Source of the DNA: Lucinisca nassula
Taxonomy: Eukaryota > Mollusca > Bivalvia > Lucinida > Lucinidae
NCBI GenBank assembly: GCA_963580285.1
Contig: OY757012.1
Span: 164,660,652 to 164,724,651, forward strand
Length of the DNA: 64,000 nucleotides
Reading direction: 5' to 3'
Shown here: piece by piece, positions 32,002 through 42,828 of the stretch
Position numbering within the stretch: position 1 is the stretch's first letter
How the letters are laid out: every line of letters begins with the position of its first letter
Program-made: the position numbers and the translations under genes
Notes under the pieces: model-generated
What the model was told of the DNA's origin: nothing
The model's input: the letters and a program-made list of their open reading frames with translations, nothing else
The model's database searches: none

Positions 32002-32235
32002 TTAACCCTTTTGGTACCAAATGGAATCTTCCTTCTTTTATAAAGCAGGAGTCCATTTCAAAATAAGGGGTGTCAGATTGTGTTTTCTTCAAAATTTGTT
32101 TGGAAAATGACTGAACTTTTAGCAAACAGTGGAGGCCCTGTTCAGACGCCACATTCTGTGGCGTCTGATCTGGGCCTGCACTGTTTGCCAGAGTACCCGT
32201 TTTGGGGTTTCTGGTACTACCCATAAATGGGTTAA
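32002..32235 (+). mobile_element. MITE T1
   Basis: TTAA at 32002-32005 and 32232-32235. The stem carries GACGCCAC/GTGGCGTC, the A-T version of the covarying pair. Confidence 0.85.
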
Positions 32236-32288
32236 ATACTTGGGGTTAATACGGTGTTTTCAAAATCATGTAATATAGAACCAACACT

Positions 32289-32506
32289 TTAACCCTTTTT
32301 GTACCAAATGGAATCTTCCTCCTTATACATAGCAGGAGTCCATTTTGAAATTTAGGGTTGTCAGGTTGTGTTATCTTTAAAATTCGGAGAATAGCTGAAC
32401 TTTTTGCAAATAGTGTAGGCCCTGATCAGACACCGCATACGGGCCTGCAGCCCTGCACTGTTTGCCAGGGTACCCGTTTTGGGGTTTCCAGTACAAAATG
32501 GGTTAA
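32289..32506 (+). mobile_element. MITE T1
   Basis: TTAA at 32289-32292 and 32503-32506. The hairpin loop region is rearranged (GACACCGCATACGGGCCTGC). It lies 53 bp from the previous T1 in the same orientation. Confidence 0.85.
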
Positions 32507-32999
32507 TAAAAGCCCATCTGGCAGTGCCACTGATCAATGCTTAATTGAACATTTGTGACTTTTACAAGCTGTCAATCAACCACAAAATGTTTAGCTCAGA
32601 CCAACCACTAGTTTATAAATGTTAAAATGTTAATGAGAACTCTGACCCAAAATATCCGGAGTAGTAAGTAATTGAATTGCCAAAATATGTTGTTGTCCCT
32701 GGATCTTACTGCCATTTCAATGCATTATAGTAAATGAAAATTAGTCTGATCACTAATTACATGGAATCGTTTGTTGTCAATTTTGACATTAAGCGTGGTT
32801 TAAACAGTTTGATGCTGTATTGATTAAAATTCAGCAGGAAGCAGCTTAAAGCGTATTTATGCCAAATGTGCAGAGAATGGCTAAAATGGGTGCTAGGTCC
32901 CTGACATTTACAAAACCAGTTCGACTTTTTTTTTTAATCCAATCCGAGAAGAAGTCTTCAATAGAAGGAGGCTCATTATCACTCATCTGAGTCATTTGT
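32507..32999. other. intron sequence, nothing recognised
   Basis: Part of the RNase H2C intron. No exon or known repeat. Confidence 0.35.
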
Positions 33000-33560
33000 T
33001 GCCGCTAGAGCGCACAAAAAGATTTTAAGAAGTTTGACCTAGTGACCTTATTTTTGACACAAGATATGACTCATATTCAAACCAGACCAAGTATAATCAA
33101 GACAAACATTCTGGTAAAGTTTCATGAAGACTGTTCAAGCAAAAGTGTACATATCTGACCTAGGGATCTTATTTTTGACCAGATATGACTTATTCTCAAT
33201 TCAGACCAAGTAAAATCAAGACAAACATTTGGTAATGTCACTGAAACAAAACTGAGGCTTCCAGAGGGTGAACAAGGTTTTAAAGAATTTTGATCTAATG
33301 ACCCAGTTTTTGACCCGACATGTACCATATTGGAACTTGACTGAGATATCAAGAAAAACCTTGTTGTAAAGCACCATGAAGATTGAAGCAAAACTGTGGT
33401 CTCTAGAGGGTGAACAAGGTTTTGAAGAAATTTGACCTAGTTTTGACTTTACATGACAAATGTTTGAACTTGACCAAGGTACAATGTATCATCAAGTCAT
33501 TTATAGTTTCATGAAGACTGAACCAAAATTGTGGCCTCTTGAGGGTGAATAAGGTAAATG
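33000..33560. repeat. tandem repeat, ~140-bp unit, about 4 copies
   Basis: TTTTAAGAAGTTTGACCTAG, GACCTTATTTTTGAC, AATCAAGACAAACATT and TTTCATGAAGACTG recur in order. This type of block is common in bivalve introns. Confidence 0.8.
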
Positions 33561-33775
33561 TTGACGATGCACAATGCACGACAAAAATACATGTACAACA
33601 GGCAGATCAGTATGTGTCAGATCACAATACATGTAGTTCAGCTTGAGCATTTTGTGAAATAAAAAAAGGTAAAGTAAGCAATCTCCTTTTCCTTTTAATA
33701 AAAACTGACAGAAAATATGTTTATGTGTGTTCATTCTTCATAATTAAATAAATTACATGCTACAGGTCACCTTAC

Positions 33776-33844
33776 CAGTATAACCAGACGGCACATTCAT
33801 AACTTCTCCATGCAGTGGTCTACCACGCAGTGAGGCTGTCAGTC
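33776..33844 (-). CDS. RNASEH2C: RNase H2 subunit C, internal exon
   Basis: The minus strand has acceptor TGTATAATTTCAG and donor GTAAGGTGAC. The 69-nt exon reads (phase 1) LTASLRGRPLHGEVMNVPSG-Y-T and one base of a Gly completed by the next exon. It aligns with human RNASEH2C [20 protein letters not shown] (from memory), the start of the conserved beta-barrel core. The upstream exon, about 50-60 residues with the start codon, was not found; it may be short, diverged or far upstream. Confidence 0.8.
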
Positions 33845-34104
33845 CTGAAATTATACAATGAAAACCAGAGGTTAACTTATTAGCATGTAACATGATGTGT
33901 ACCAAATGCACCACAACCTCAGTATAACACTATTACTGGGTTCAAAGCAGAAACAATGTTAGTTAAACAATCGTGTTGTATCCATTCAAAAATGTATAGA
34001 TAATACAGAAGATTGACCAGTTATAGTCATTTTTCATTTTTGGGATTTTGAAACTATGTTATATCCAAAACCGTGTTATAATAAGGTTGTGGTGTACCTC
34101 CTGC
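33845..34104. other. intron or upstream sequence with a decayed MITE
   Basis: 33960-34095 carries AAAAATGTATAGATAATACA and TATGTTATATCCAAAACCGT, which recur around 56110-56240 and 55360-55450. Boundaries are not resolved. Confidence 0.4.
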
Positions 34105-35290
34105 AAGTGGCAAATGATAACGCACCAATAATATAATGTTATTAATCAAGTAATTTCGTATTGGCCCAGTTACAGGTCCGAGGTCTGCTGTATTGGCCGG
34201 AGGCCGAAGGCCGAGGCCAATACAGCTGACCGAGGGCCTGTAACTAGGCCAATACGAAATTACTTGATTAATGACAGTTTTATTAATTGACGCCATTAAA
34301 AACATGTGTTTAATAGTGTTAATATGGATGACCTCCGAACAATATAGGATAGTGAATTAATAAATGATTATATTACATGCATAACCGAGAAATACCCTGA
34401 TTTCTATCAGACATAACCTTGATATTTTCCTTTTTGCTATGAAGAAATATTTCCTCTTAGCCGGGGAAATAAATCTTTGTTGTTACTTTTGGCACAAGAT
34501 ACAAGGTACTGCTTTTTCAATGAAATCGCTATATTCAAACGGGGAAAGTTTCAGACAAGTGAACGTTATTCATGACAGCATCTCAATGGCGTCTGAGAAG
34601 GTATCAAAAGACGTTCGGAATGCATGACATTCGAATCAGATGCAACATTGAAATAAAGATTATCTCGACATAACTACATTTGGTTACGGTTCTCTCGCAG
34701 TTTAATTGTTTTATCACTATCTTCTATTTTCATTCATTACAACAGGAAGCGCTTTCAAGATGGCGTCCATACAGTTTTTGTTTCAGCCAGCTTATGTGTC
34801 ACTGCGCCCATTACTTTTTGCATGGACTGTTTGTTAAAAGTGAACTGCAGTTAGAATTAGATGCAAAGTGATCCATCAGCTCTATCAAATACATGTACAT
34901 GTAATGTACAGTTTACTGAGGAGGTTGAACATCCGATATAGAAACTCGTCCGCAAGCACACTCATTTCTTTATTGGATGTTCAATCCCCCGAGGTTTATA
35001 AATCCCATATTTAAATGGGCTGAGTAATAAACGCTATTTATTAATTGACTATCCTGTATTGTTCGGAGGTCATCCATATAAACACTGAGGTAAAAAATCA
35101 TGTTTTTAATGGTGTCAATCAATAAAATTGCCATTAATCAAGTAATTTCTTATCATCCCAGTAACAGATCCTTGGTCAGCTGTATTGGCCTCGGCCTCGG
35201 GGCCAATACAGCAGACCTCAGACCTGTAACTGGGCCAATATGAAATAAATTGATTAATAACATCATATTAATCAACCACATTAGTACCGT
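34105..35290. mobile_element. foldback element, ~270-bp arms and ~650-bp centre
   Basis: 34105-34370 and 35030-35290 are inverted copies of each other. Both contain ATTACTTGATTAATG, GGCCCAGTTACAGGTC(C/T), a GCTGTATTGGCC...GGCCAATACAGC hairpin and GGATGACCTCCGAACAATA. The centre holds small ORFs with no recognised product and a GTTGAACATCC/GGATGTTCAA inverted repeat around 34927-34985. Confidence 0.72.
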
Positions 35291-35444
35291 ATAGCATTTT
35301 TATAGCCAATACTGCCTACACCATACAGATGACAAACAGGGCCTTAACGGAAAACGAGGGCCAATACAGGGAAAAAGAGGGCCAATATGAGAAAAGGAAG
35401 GCAAATACTGAAAAAAAAACAGGGCCAATTTGACTCTTTATTGA

Positions 35445-35600
35445 AGTAAATTAATAAAACTGTCATTAACGAAAATAATTTCGTATCAGCCCTGTTACAG
35501 GTCCTTTGCTGTATTGGGCCTCGGCCTTCGTCCAATACAGCAGACCTCTGACCTGTAACTGAGCCAATGCAAACTTACTTGGTTAATAACATTATAATAT
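35445..35600 (+). mobile_element. third copy of the foldback arm
   Basis: AATTTCGTATCAGCCCTGTT, TGCTGTATTGGGCC and CCAATACAGCAGACC follow the same hairpin order as the arms of 34105-35290. The outer part is truncated. Confidence 0.65.
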
Positions 35601-35799
35601 AATTCCATCACTGCATCGTTTTCTGGAAATACCTTTCAATCAATAATTAAATAGCCCTTATGAAATCCACTTACTCAATTTTTTCAAAGGCAGGCAAAGT
35701 AAAAAATGATGAAGGTTAAAGGAAAGTAATTTTTAGCGTGAAAAGTTAAAAAGATCTAGATACAAGATTTTAAAAGCAGGGCAGTGGTTGATTAAGGTG

Positions 35800-36915
35800 A
35801 GAAGTGGTTTATCTGGCTGACTGCCCTGTTGGAAGTGTTGGCAACATGAAACTGGTTCAAGGACTAAAACCAGACAATGCACCAGGGCCTGAATGCACCA
35901 AACCCCTCTTTCTACAAAAGCTTTGCCATGAGGATGCTCCTATCCTGCAAGTGATCTTTTCTAAGTCCCTCCAGGAAGGTTTTACACCTACCAACTGGTT
36001 AATGTTTCACCCATTTTCAATTAGAAGCCTCCGTGGTGTAGCAGATATGCTACTCGCCTTGTAAACCAGGGATCGCAGGATCGATCCTGGGCTTCTCCAG
36101 ACTTTCGGATGAGTGTTTAAACTGAGGTCCCGTCTCCGTATGACCTTAGCTGTTGGTGGGACGTAAAACTCAAACACTCACCCATTTTCAAGCAGGGAGA
36201 TAAGAATTGCCCAGCCAACCACAGACCTATCTCACTAAGTTGCATTCTTTGCAAGTTATGCATTTGTGCAAGTTATAAGAGCAAATAGGTAGTGACCTCT
36301 AATGTTGTGAAGCACCTGAACAAAAATGAGATCCTCTATGACCTCCAGCATGGTTGATCATGTGAAACTATATATATATATGCATATTGAGGAGATTCCC
36401 CAAAACCGTGTAGAGGGTAAACAAACTGATGTCATTTTGCCTGACTTCAGTGAGTTTGACAAGGTGAGTCATAAGAAGCTGATTTTCAAACTGAACAGCT
36501 ATGGTATCCATGGTTAAACCTTGTCCTGGTATCTGTAGATGTAGGTCAGACTGTGGTCCTTGAAGAGAATTGTTCGGAGGAGATACCAGTAATATCAAGG
36601 CCCCCTCCCATCAGGGCTTGAAGAAGTAGAAAAGGTTAAGTCCCAGGTACGACTCTTTGCCGATGATATGATTGCTTGACTTGCCATCACAAAGCTACCA
36701 TCAGCTACTCCAGGACGACCTTAACACCCTCCAGGAATGGGAACTGGACTGGAATATGGAGTTTAATTCAGGTAAACCCCATGAAGTAAGAGGGTCATTC
36801 GTATCACACACTCAATCAAGAGCACCAATTCCAACCATGTATACATCGCATGGCCAGACATTTGAGGTTATGCACCCCCCAAGTACCTGGGTGTGGATAT
36901 TTCAAGTGATCTCTG
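35800..36915 (+). pseudogene. decayed LINE reverse transcriptase (CR1/L2 type)
   Basis: Fragments in three frames read in the order expected of a LINE RT: KLVQGLKPDNAPGPECTK and SLQEGFTPTNW (finger region), DFSEFDKVSHKKLIFKLNSY (equivalent of DFEKAFD), FADDM near 36660, QDDLNTLQEWELDWNMEFN, then a KYLGVDISSDLCIYKPMS region. A SINE-A insertion and many frameshifts break it. No intact domain remains. Confidence 0.75.
36021..36177 (+). mobile_element. SINE-A, 14-bp target duplication in the LINE
   Basis: TCACCCATTTTCAA at 36007-36020 and 36178-36191. A-box, B-box (GGATCGATCCTGG) and GGTGGGACGTAAAACTC tail are all present. Confidence 0.94.
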
Positions 36916-37020
36916 TATTTATAAGCCAATGAGTGGGTTGTCAGAGAGCATCAATTTAGGCGGATGCCATAATTTGTTGTACCTAAATTGATGCTCTCTG
37001 AAAACCCACTCATTGGCTTA
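36915..37020. repeat. inverted repeat, ~40-bp arms
   Basis: TAAGCCAATGAGTGGG-TTGTCAGAGAGCATCAATTTAGG pairs with CCTAAATTGATGCTCTCTG-AAAACCCACTCATTGGCTTA around a short loop. It lies exactly between two LINE fragments; the left arm includes RT codons of the upstream LINE. Confidence 0.85.
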
Positions 37021-37022
37021 AA

Positions 37023-37196
37023 AATACCAACTGCTGGAAGGCCTGAACCCTTCTAAGGCATTACGACCTGATGAGTTGCATCCCAGAGTCCTAAAGGAAC
37101 TTGCAGTTGAATTAGGTCCGGTTTTCGCACACCTATTTCAACAGTCACTCGATTCGGGTGAAATTCCCAAGGAATGGTCTTTAGCAAATATATGCC
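37023..37196 (+). pseudogene. CR1-like LINE copy 1, first segment
   Basis: Reads LLEGLNPSKALRPDELHPRV...GEIPKEWSLANICPL, matching residues 687-741 of the intact LINE at 43712-47260. It is cut off by the RTE-like insertion in the codons before FKKGD. Confidence 0.85.
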
Positions 37197-38451
37197 CATT
37201 GTGCCTCGGAAAGTCATCTGGTGGGCACTAAGAAAACTTGGAGTGGACGAGTGGATTGTGAAACTGGTCCAAGGGATGTACGCAAATGCTCGGAGCCGTG
37301 TCCGCGTCGGTGATGGTTACAGTGAAGAATTCGAGGTGAAGGTGGGTGTTCATCAAGGCTCTGTTCTCAGCCCACTGCTTTTCATCATTGTGCTTGAAGC
37401 CTTGTCATGCGAGTTCCGCTCTGGAGTCCCCTGGGAGGACCTGTATGCTGATGACCTTGTCATCATAGCTGAATCCCTTGAGGAATGTGTCAGGAGGCTC
37501 TTAACTTGGAAAGAGGCAATGGAGGCGAAAGGGCTGAGAGTGAATGCAGGAAAGACAAAGATCATGATCTGTGGTACAGGTCTGGACCTCTTGCAGAGTA
37601 CAGGCCAGTTCCCATGCGCTGTATGTCGCACTGGAGTTGGCAGCAACAGTATCTTTTGTAATGGCTGCAAGTTCTGGGTGCACAAGAAATGCAGTGGGCT
37701 CAAACGCTTGATAGAGGACCCTGAGTACAGGTGTACACGGTGCCAAGGAACTGCACGCCCCTTAGATGGCAGACCACAGAGGGAAGTTCAAGTCGGATCA
37801 GACAAGCTGGAGGTTGTAGCTTCCTTCTGCTACCTAGGTGATATGCTCTCTGCAGGGGGTGGTTGCGACCTTTCAACTACATCACGTGTGAAAACAGCCT
37901 GGAAGAAATTCAAGGAGTTGCTACCAGTTCTCTCTTCCCGCCACCTCTCGTTCAAGACACGTGGCCGTGTGTATAGCTCTTGTGTGCGGAGCGCAATGCT
38001 CCATGCCAGTGAGACATGGCCATTGACAAAGCCAAACCTCCAACGTCTGCAGCGAAATGACAGGGCAATGATCAGACAGATCTGCAATGTCAAGCCACAG
38101 GACACTGTCACCATCAGGTCCAGTGAGTTACTGGAGCGTCTTGGCATTGAGGACCTGGACCTCATCCTGAAAGAGAGAAGACTTCGCTGGTATGGACATG
38201 TGGAACGCTCCAACGGTGCAATCAAGACTGCCTGTGACATACAGGTAAGTGGAAAGCGGGGGCCAGGAAGGCCCAAGATGACCTCGAAGCAGCTAACAGA
38301 AAGAGATTGCAGAGAATGGAAGCTCTCTGCTATCGATCCTCATGATAGACAAGCCTGGAGATCTGGTGTAAGATCTGCCATGCGTGCAGCAAGCCAGCTA
38401 CCTGGAAGGGGGCCCACTTATGTGGACGTTGCCCCTGTACCTGCACGTTAA
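37197..38451 (+). CDS. RTE-like LINE reverse transcriptase, 5'-truncated
   Basis: One open frame of about 418 codons to TAA. In order: VGVHQGSVLSPLLFIIVLEA and YADDLVIIAE (RT catalytic motifs), a thumb segment (VNAGKTKIMICGTGLD), then a Cys/His finger (CAVCRTG...FCNGCKFWVHKKCSG...YRCTRC), then FCYLGDMLSAGGG, RLRWYGHVERSNG and GKRGPGRPKM near the C-terminus. The endonuclease and RT fingers are missing. It sits inside CR1-like copy 1 and ends in a short (GAT)n run (about 38462-38479), a 3' end typical of RTE elements. The uninterrupted frame suggests a fairly recent, already dead-on-arrival insertion. The apparent upstream Met at 37174 belongs to the CR1 host copy. Confidence 0.82.
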
Positions 38452-38479
38452 TCAAAAATCCGTTGATGATGATGATGAT

Positions 38480-39000
38480 GTACAAGAAAGGTGATCGAAC
38501 TTGTGCTGGAAATTATCGCCCTGTATCACTCACATGTGTACCTTGCAAACTTTTGGAGCACATTGTTTGATGTTTGTTCAAATGTACTGGCCCACCTTGA
38601 CCAACATAAACTATTATCTGATAGACAGCATGCTTTCAGAAAGAATCATAGCTATGAAACACAACTGGTGACAGTGATAGATTATTGGGCTAAAATCTTG
38701 GATAATGGTGGACAAATAGACACATTCATCTTGGATTTCGAGAAAGCTTTTGATACACCTCCTCATGAGCTTCTGAAAAGCAAACTTAATTGGTATGGCA
38801 TTGGTGGCAAAACTCTAAAATGGATTGACGCTTTTCTATGCCATAGAGAGCAACAGGTGGTTGTTAATGGAAGTAAATCTGATTGGGCCCCTGTCTTGTC
38901 TGGAGTCCCACAGGGGATGGTTCTTGGTCCACTTCTTTTCTCCCTTTACATAAATGACATCTCACAGGAAATTGATTCAGAAATAAGGCTCTTCGCTGAT
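38480..39000 (+). pseudogene. CR1-like LINE copy 1, middle segment
   Basis: Resumes with YKKGDRTCAGNYRPVSLTC, then a 7-bp insertion (GATGTTT, near 38568) shifts the frame, and continues HLDQHKLLSDRQHAFRKNHS, FILDFEKAFDTPPHELLKSK, GVPQGMVLGPLLFSLYINDI and EIDSEIRLFAD. It stops at the active-site Asp, where copy 2 begins. Confidence 0.88.
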
Positions 39001-40530
39001 AAGCTTCATCCTAGAGTCCTGAAGGAACTAGCAAATGAGTTGGGTCCAGTTTTTGCACACCTGTTTCAACACAGTCTCTTGATACGGGTGAAATCCCCAA
39101 AGAATGGCTCTTAGCAAACATCTGTCCACTCTTCAAAAAAGGAGATAGGGCTCTTGCCCGAAATTATCGCCCTGTGTCTCTGACTTGTGTTCTGTGTAAA
39201 TTGCTAGAACATATAGTCTGCTCAAACATCATGGCCCACTTGGACGAACATAAACTTTTGTCAGACAGACAACATGCATTTAGGAAAAGGCACAGTTGTG
39301 AAACTCAGCTAAGCACAGTTATTAATGACTGGGCGAAAATCTTGGACAAAGGGGGACAGGTGGACACATTTATTCTGGACTTCGAGAAGGCTTTTGACAC
39401 CCATCCTCAGGCTCATGAACTACTTAAATCTAAGTTATTTGGTTATGGAATTGGGGGAAAGACCCTCAAATGGATAGATTCCTTTCTTTGCTACAGAAAA
39501 CAGCGGGTTGTTGTTAATGGTGAATCTTCGATGTAGGTTCCAGTCTTGTCTGGAGTCCCGCATGGGACCGTTCTTGGTCCACTTTTGTTCTCCCTGTACA
39601 TCAATGATATTTCCACTGACATTGACTCAGAAATAAGACTGTTCGCAGATGACTGTGTTTGTTACCGGGAAATTAGAGATACAGATGACTCATTGAAACT
39701 TCAGGCTGACATAGATAAATTAGGATGTTGGGCACGTAAATGGGGCATGAGATTTCAGCCAGTTAAATGCAACATTATGCAGATAACTAGGAAGAGATCT
39801 AATAAAGTTGAGGCTTCTTACACCTTAGAGGGAACGGTCCTCGAGAATGTGGACTCCATTAAATACCTTGGAGTGACAATCTCACACAACTTGAGATGGA
39901 ATACTCATATTAGCAACATGTGTACTAAGGCAAATAGAACGCTTGGTTTCCTGAGGCGAAATCTTCATCAGTGCCCTCAGGATGTAAAAGAGGCAGCATA
40001 TAATGGTCTTGTTCGCCCAATCTTGGAATATGGTAGTTGTATCTGGGACCCCAGTGGAGTGGTCCTTAACCATGAAATTGAGAAAGTTCAGAATAGAGCT
40101 GCTAGATTTGTAATGTACAGGCAATTACTGCTTTGAAACTGGGAGCATGACGGGAATACTTGGAAAATTAAAATGGGAGTCTCTCAAGAAAAGGAGAAAA
40201 GACAGTAGGCTAATCCTTTTATACAAAGGTCTAAAAGGTGCTGCCAGCATTCCAACAGATGACCTCGTTCCCCCAGCTAGACACTGTAGAAATCACCATT
40301 CGTTGGCGTTTCAGACCCTTAGCGCAAGAACTGACATTTATAAAGAGTTGTTCTTCCCCAGAACCATTGGAGACTGGAATACCCTTCCTAATTTGATTAT
40401 TTCGACAGCTGAAGGCGCTGATGATTGTGTAGCTAAATTTATCTCTTTGGTTAGAGCTAGGGACTAACTTCCCACATCACAGGTCCTGGTGTATGAATGT
40501 CGTTTGACGTGTGACCAGTAACAATTCCGA
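39001..40530 (+). pseudogene. CR1-like LINE copy 2, nested in copy 1
   Basis: Starts at LHPRVLKELANELGPVFAHL and runs through RT (FILDFEKAFD, GVPHGTVLGP, RLFADDCVCY) to the C-terminal TISHNLRWNTHISN...RTLGFLRRNL and FISLVRARD, with stops or shifts near 39110, 39536 and 40136. It ends AACAATTCCGATTCTGAT, the 3' repeat of the family. It is close in sequence to the intact copy at 43712-47260. It is 5'-truncated, which is usual for LINE insertions. Confidence 0.9.
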
Positions 40531-41436
40531 TTCTGATGACTGTGTTTGCTACCAAGAAATAAAAACTTCGGAAGATACCGTGAAACTTCAGTATGATATC
40601 GACAAATTGGGTAGCTGGGCTAGGAAGTGGAGAATGTGGTTCCAACCCAGTAAATGTAACATGATGCAACTTACAAGAAAGCGGATCAAAAAGATCAATG
40701 CTACCTATGAATTGGAAGGAACTCTCCTTGAAAATGTAGATAGCATTAAATACCTTGGTGTGACAATAACGAATGATTTATGGTGGAACACTTACATTAG
40801 TAATGTTTGTACTAAAGCAAATAGGACCCATGGCTTCTTGAGACGGAATCTGTCAGCATGCCCACAAGATTAAAAGAAACAGCATACAAGGGACTGGTAC
40901 ATCCAGTCCTGGAATATGCAAGTACGTCCTGGGATCCACCTACTGTTACCCTCCAGAAGGAACTGGAGAAAGTCCAAAAACATGCGGCCCGTTTTGTAAC
41001 TGGGAATTACTCGTTTGAAACTGTGAGTATTACTGGCATTCTGGAACAGTTAAAGTGGGAATCTCTTAAACAGCGAAAAAAACAAAGTAGGCTGATACTT
41101 ATAAATATAAAGGACTAAAGGGTAGAGCCAGTATACACATGGGTGACCTTATTCCCCCTTCAAAGACAACACTTCTGAAAAAACATTCATTAATTAGCCC
41201 TCCAAAAAATCGGCACTAGGACTGACATCTACAAATTTAGCTTCATCCCCAGGACAATCTCAGATTGGAACGAGCTCCCCTCTTCTCTCTTGATGTCTGC
41301 AGAAGGTGCAGATGATTCCATCTCTAGATTCACCACCCTTGTGAGGTCTAGAGACTAGTTCTGTTGGTCGAAGGTCCTGGTGAAGGATTGTCTAAGGACG
41401 TGTCACCAGTAAACAATTCTGATTCTGACTCTTTCT
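40530..41436 (+). pseudogene. CR1-like LINE copy 1, last segment and 3' end
   Basis: Resumes DDCVCYQEIKTSEDTVKLQY directly after copy 2, then LLENVDSIKYLGVTITNDL, ACPQD, LVHPVLEYASTSWDPPTVTL, and ends near 41430 with CAATTCTGATTCTGACTC. One-base shifts at about 40870 and 41118 break the frame. Confidence 0.88.
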
Positions 41437-41458
41437 TTCTTTCCTAATTTCTATACTG

Positions 41459-42487
41459 GGGTAATCGAATTTCGCCAACGTAACCCTAAACACTGGTGCG
41501 GTATGCATGATCCCATATTTATCTGATAGAAAATCCTTTCATAAAAAAATACTGACTTGATCCAACACAAGGGAAGCTTTTACGGCATTAAAATAGCGAT
41601 GTCTATCACCAAAACCTTCGCTATTTCAGACCACTCAAAATCCGCCATCTTGAAAAATAGTAAGCGAATTTCGCCAACTTTTGAAATCCTGATGAAAGGG
41701 GCACCCGAGGGGGTAAAATTATCCGCTATCATATTTCAGACTAGAAATGTGTTTCATGAGTGATATGAGCAACTTTGGTTTGCAAGACAAACAGAATGTA
41801 ACAGATACCTATTCATTTTTGTTAAATTATGTAAAAAATATCATCATGTTAATATCAATGGAATTCCACCATCTTTGTTGTCATTAAAAGTTCGGAGTAA
41901 AATTCGAGCCCCCAATACCAGGTGTTCCCTATGCAGGAGGTAACTTAAAAAAAGTAAAAGAAGAGAAGAAAGTACATACTTTGACACATATTTATTATTT
42001 TGGCCAAAGGTGGAAAGGTACAATTAAGAGCAAATAATTAAATACACTCCTACATTCAAAACTCTTGTGAAAATTTACAGTGTTCCATTAAACACCGATA
42101 AGAACCCCCAAATAGTTGAATCATTAATTTCCCCTTTGAGAGCCCCAATACTAAAATACGGATATGTCAGTTCCATACTGGAAAGGTCAAAATGTAAACA
42201 GACGCCAGCGATTGTTTTGGCAGCTTACAAATCTCGTGAGAAATAAAATAAAAATGTGAGATACGAAATGGCATAGCAAAATGGCGGGAAATACATTGCT
42301 ACAGGTAGGAAATTATGTATTAACTCTCGGACTGGCATTTCTTCTCAGTTTGACATGAGTGACAGATAGCGGTAAACTTGACCTTAGGATTCCCTGAGTT
42401 GGTAATGTCCTGTGACGTCACGCACGCGAAAATACCGATCTTATGTACAATTGGCGAAATTCGATTATTGGCGAAATTCGCTTACGC
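41459..42487. mobile_element. MULE-like non-autonomous element, 10-bp target duplication
   Basis: TTCTATACTG at 41449-41458 and 42488-42497 flanks it. Inverted ends GTAATCGAATTTCGCCAA and TTGGCGAAATTCGCTTAC; the GCGAATTTCGCCAA motif also occurs inside at 41663 and, inverted, at 42452. A 9-11-bp duplication suggests the Mutator superfamily. The interior includes ATGGCGGG-type segments that might be captured gene pieces, but no exon is proven. Confidence 0.7.
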
Positions 42488-42494
42488 TTCTATA

Positions 42495-42828
42495 CTGATA
42501 CTGCGATCGGTCACATTTGACCCTTACTCGCAGGTGTACATTATGCATACACTCCAGGTTTGCAGTATGAAAGCCTACACAATAATCATGTAATTACGGT
42601 CGGGATCTTTAACCTGCACAGGGGATGGTCCCTCCTGCACAGGGGGCCTCCAATTAATATCCCGATCCGAAGAACAGTACACTTGTGGCATTCATCCCTG
42701 CAAATGATGCCAGTGGCTGAGTGGAGCATGTTCAGACACCTTGATTTTATTACCGCTGCCGGGAATCGAACCGGGGGCCTCTAGCATCAATGGAAACTGC
42801 ACTAACCACTGAGCTACCATGCTCTTTT
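42495..42828 (-). mobile_element. SINE-D (tRNA-derived), long body
   Basis: The minus strand begins GAGCATGGTAGCTCAGTGGT (A-box) and has GGTTCGATTCCCGGC (B-box), then GGATGAATGCCAC, GGGGGCCTCC-type and GTACACCTGCGAGTAAGG segments. Its 3' end abuts the MULE-like element. Confidence 0.85.

Noticed and set aside
34439..34871. Small ORFs in the centre of the foldback as genes
   Set aside because: No homology, no splice context, and composition like the surrounding noncoding DNA.
37174..37196. Start codon of the RTE-like ORF at 37174
   Set aside because: This ATG lies in CR1-like copy 1 in a different frame from that host; the RTE-like part begins only at about 37197.
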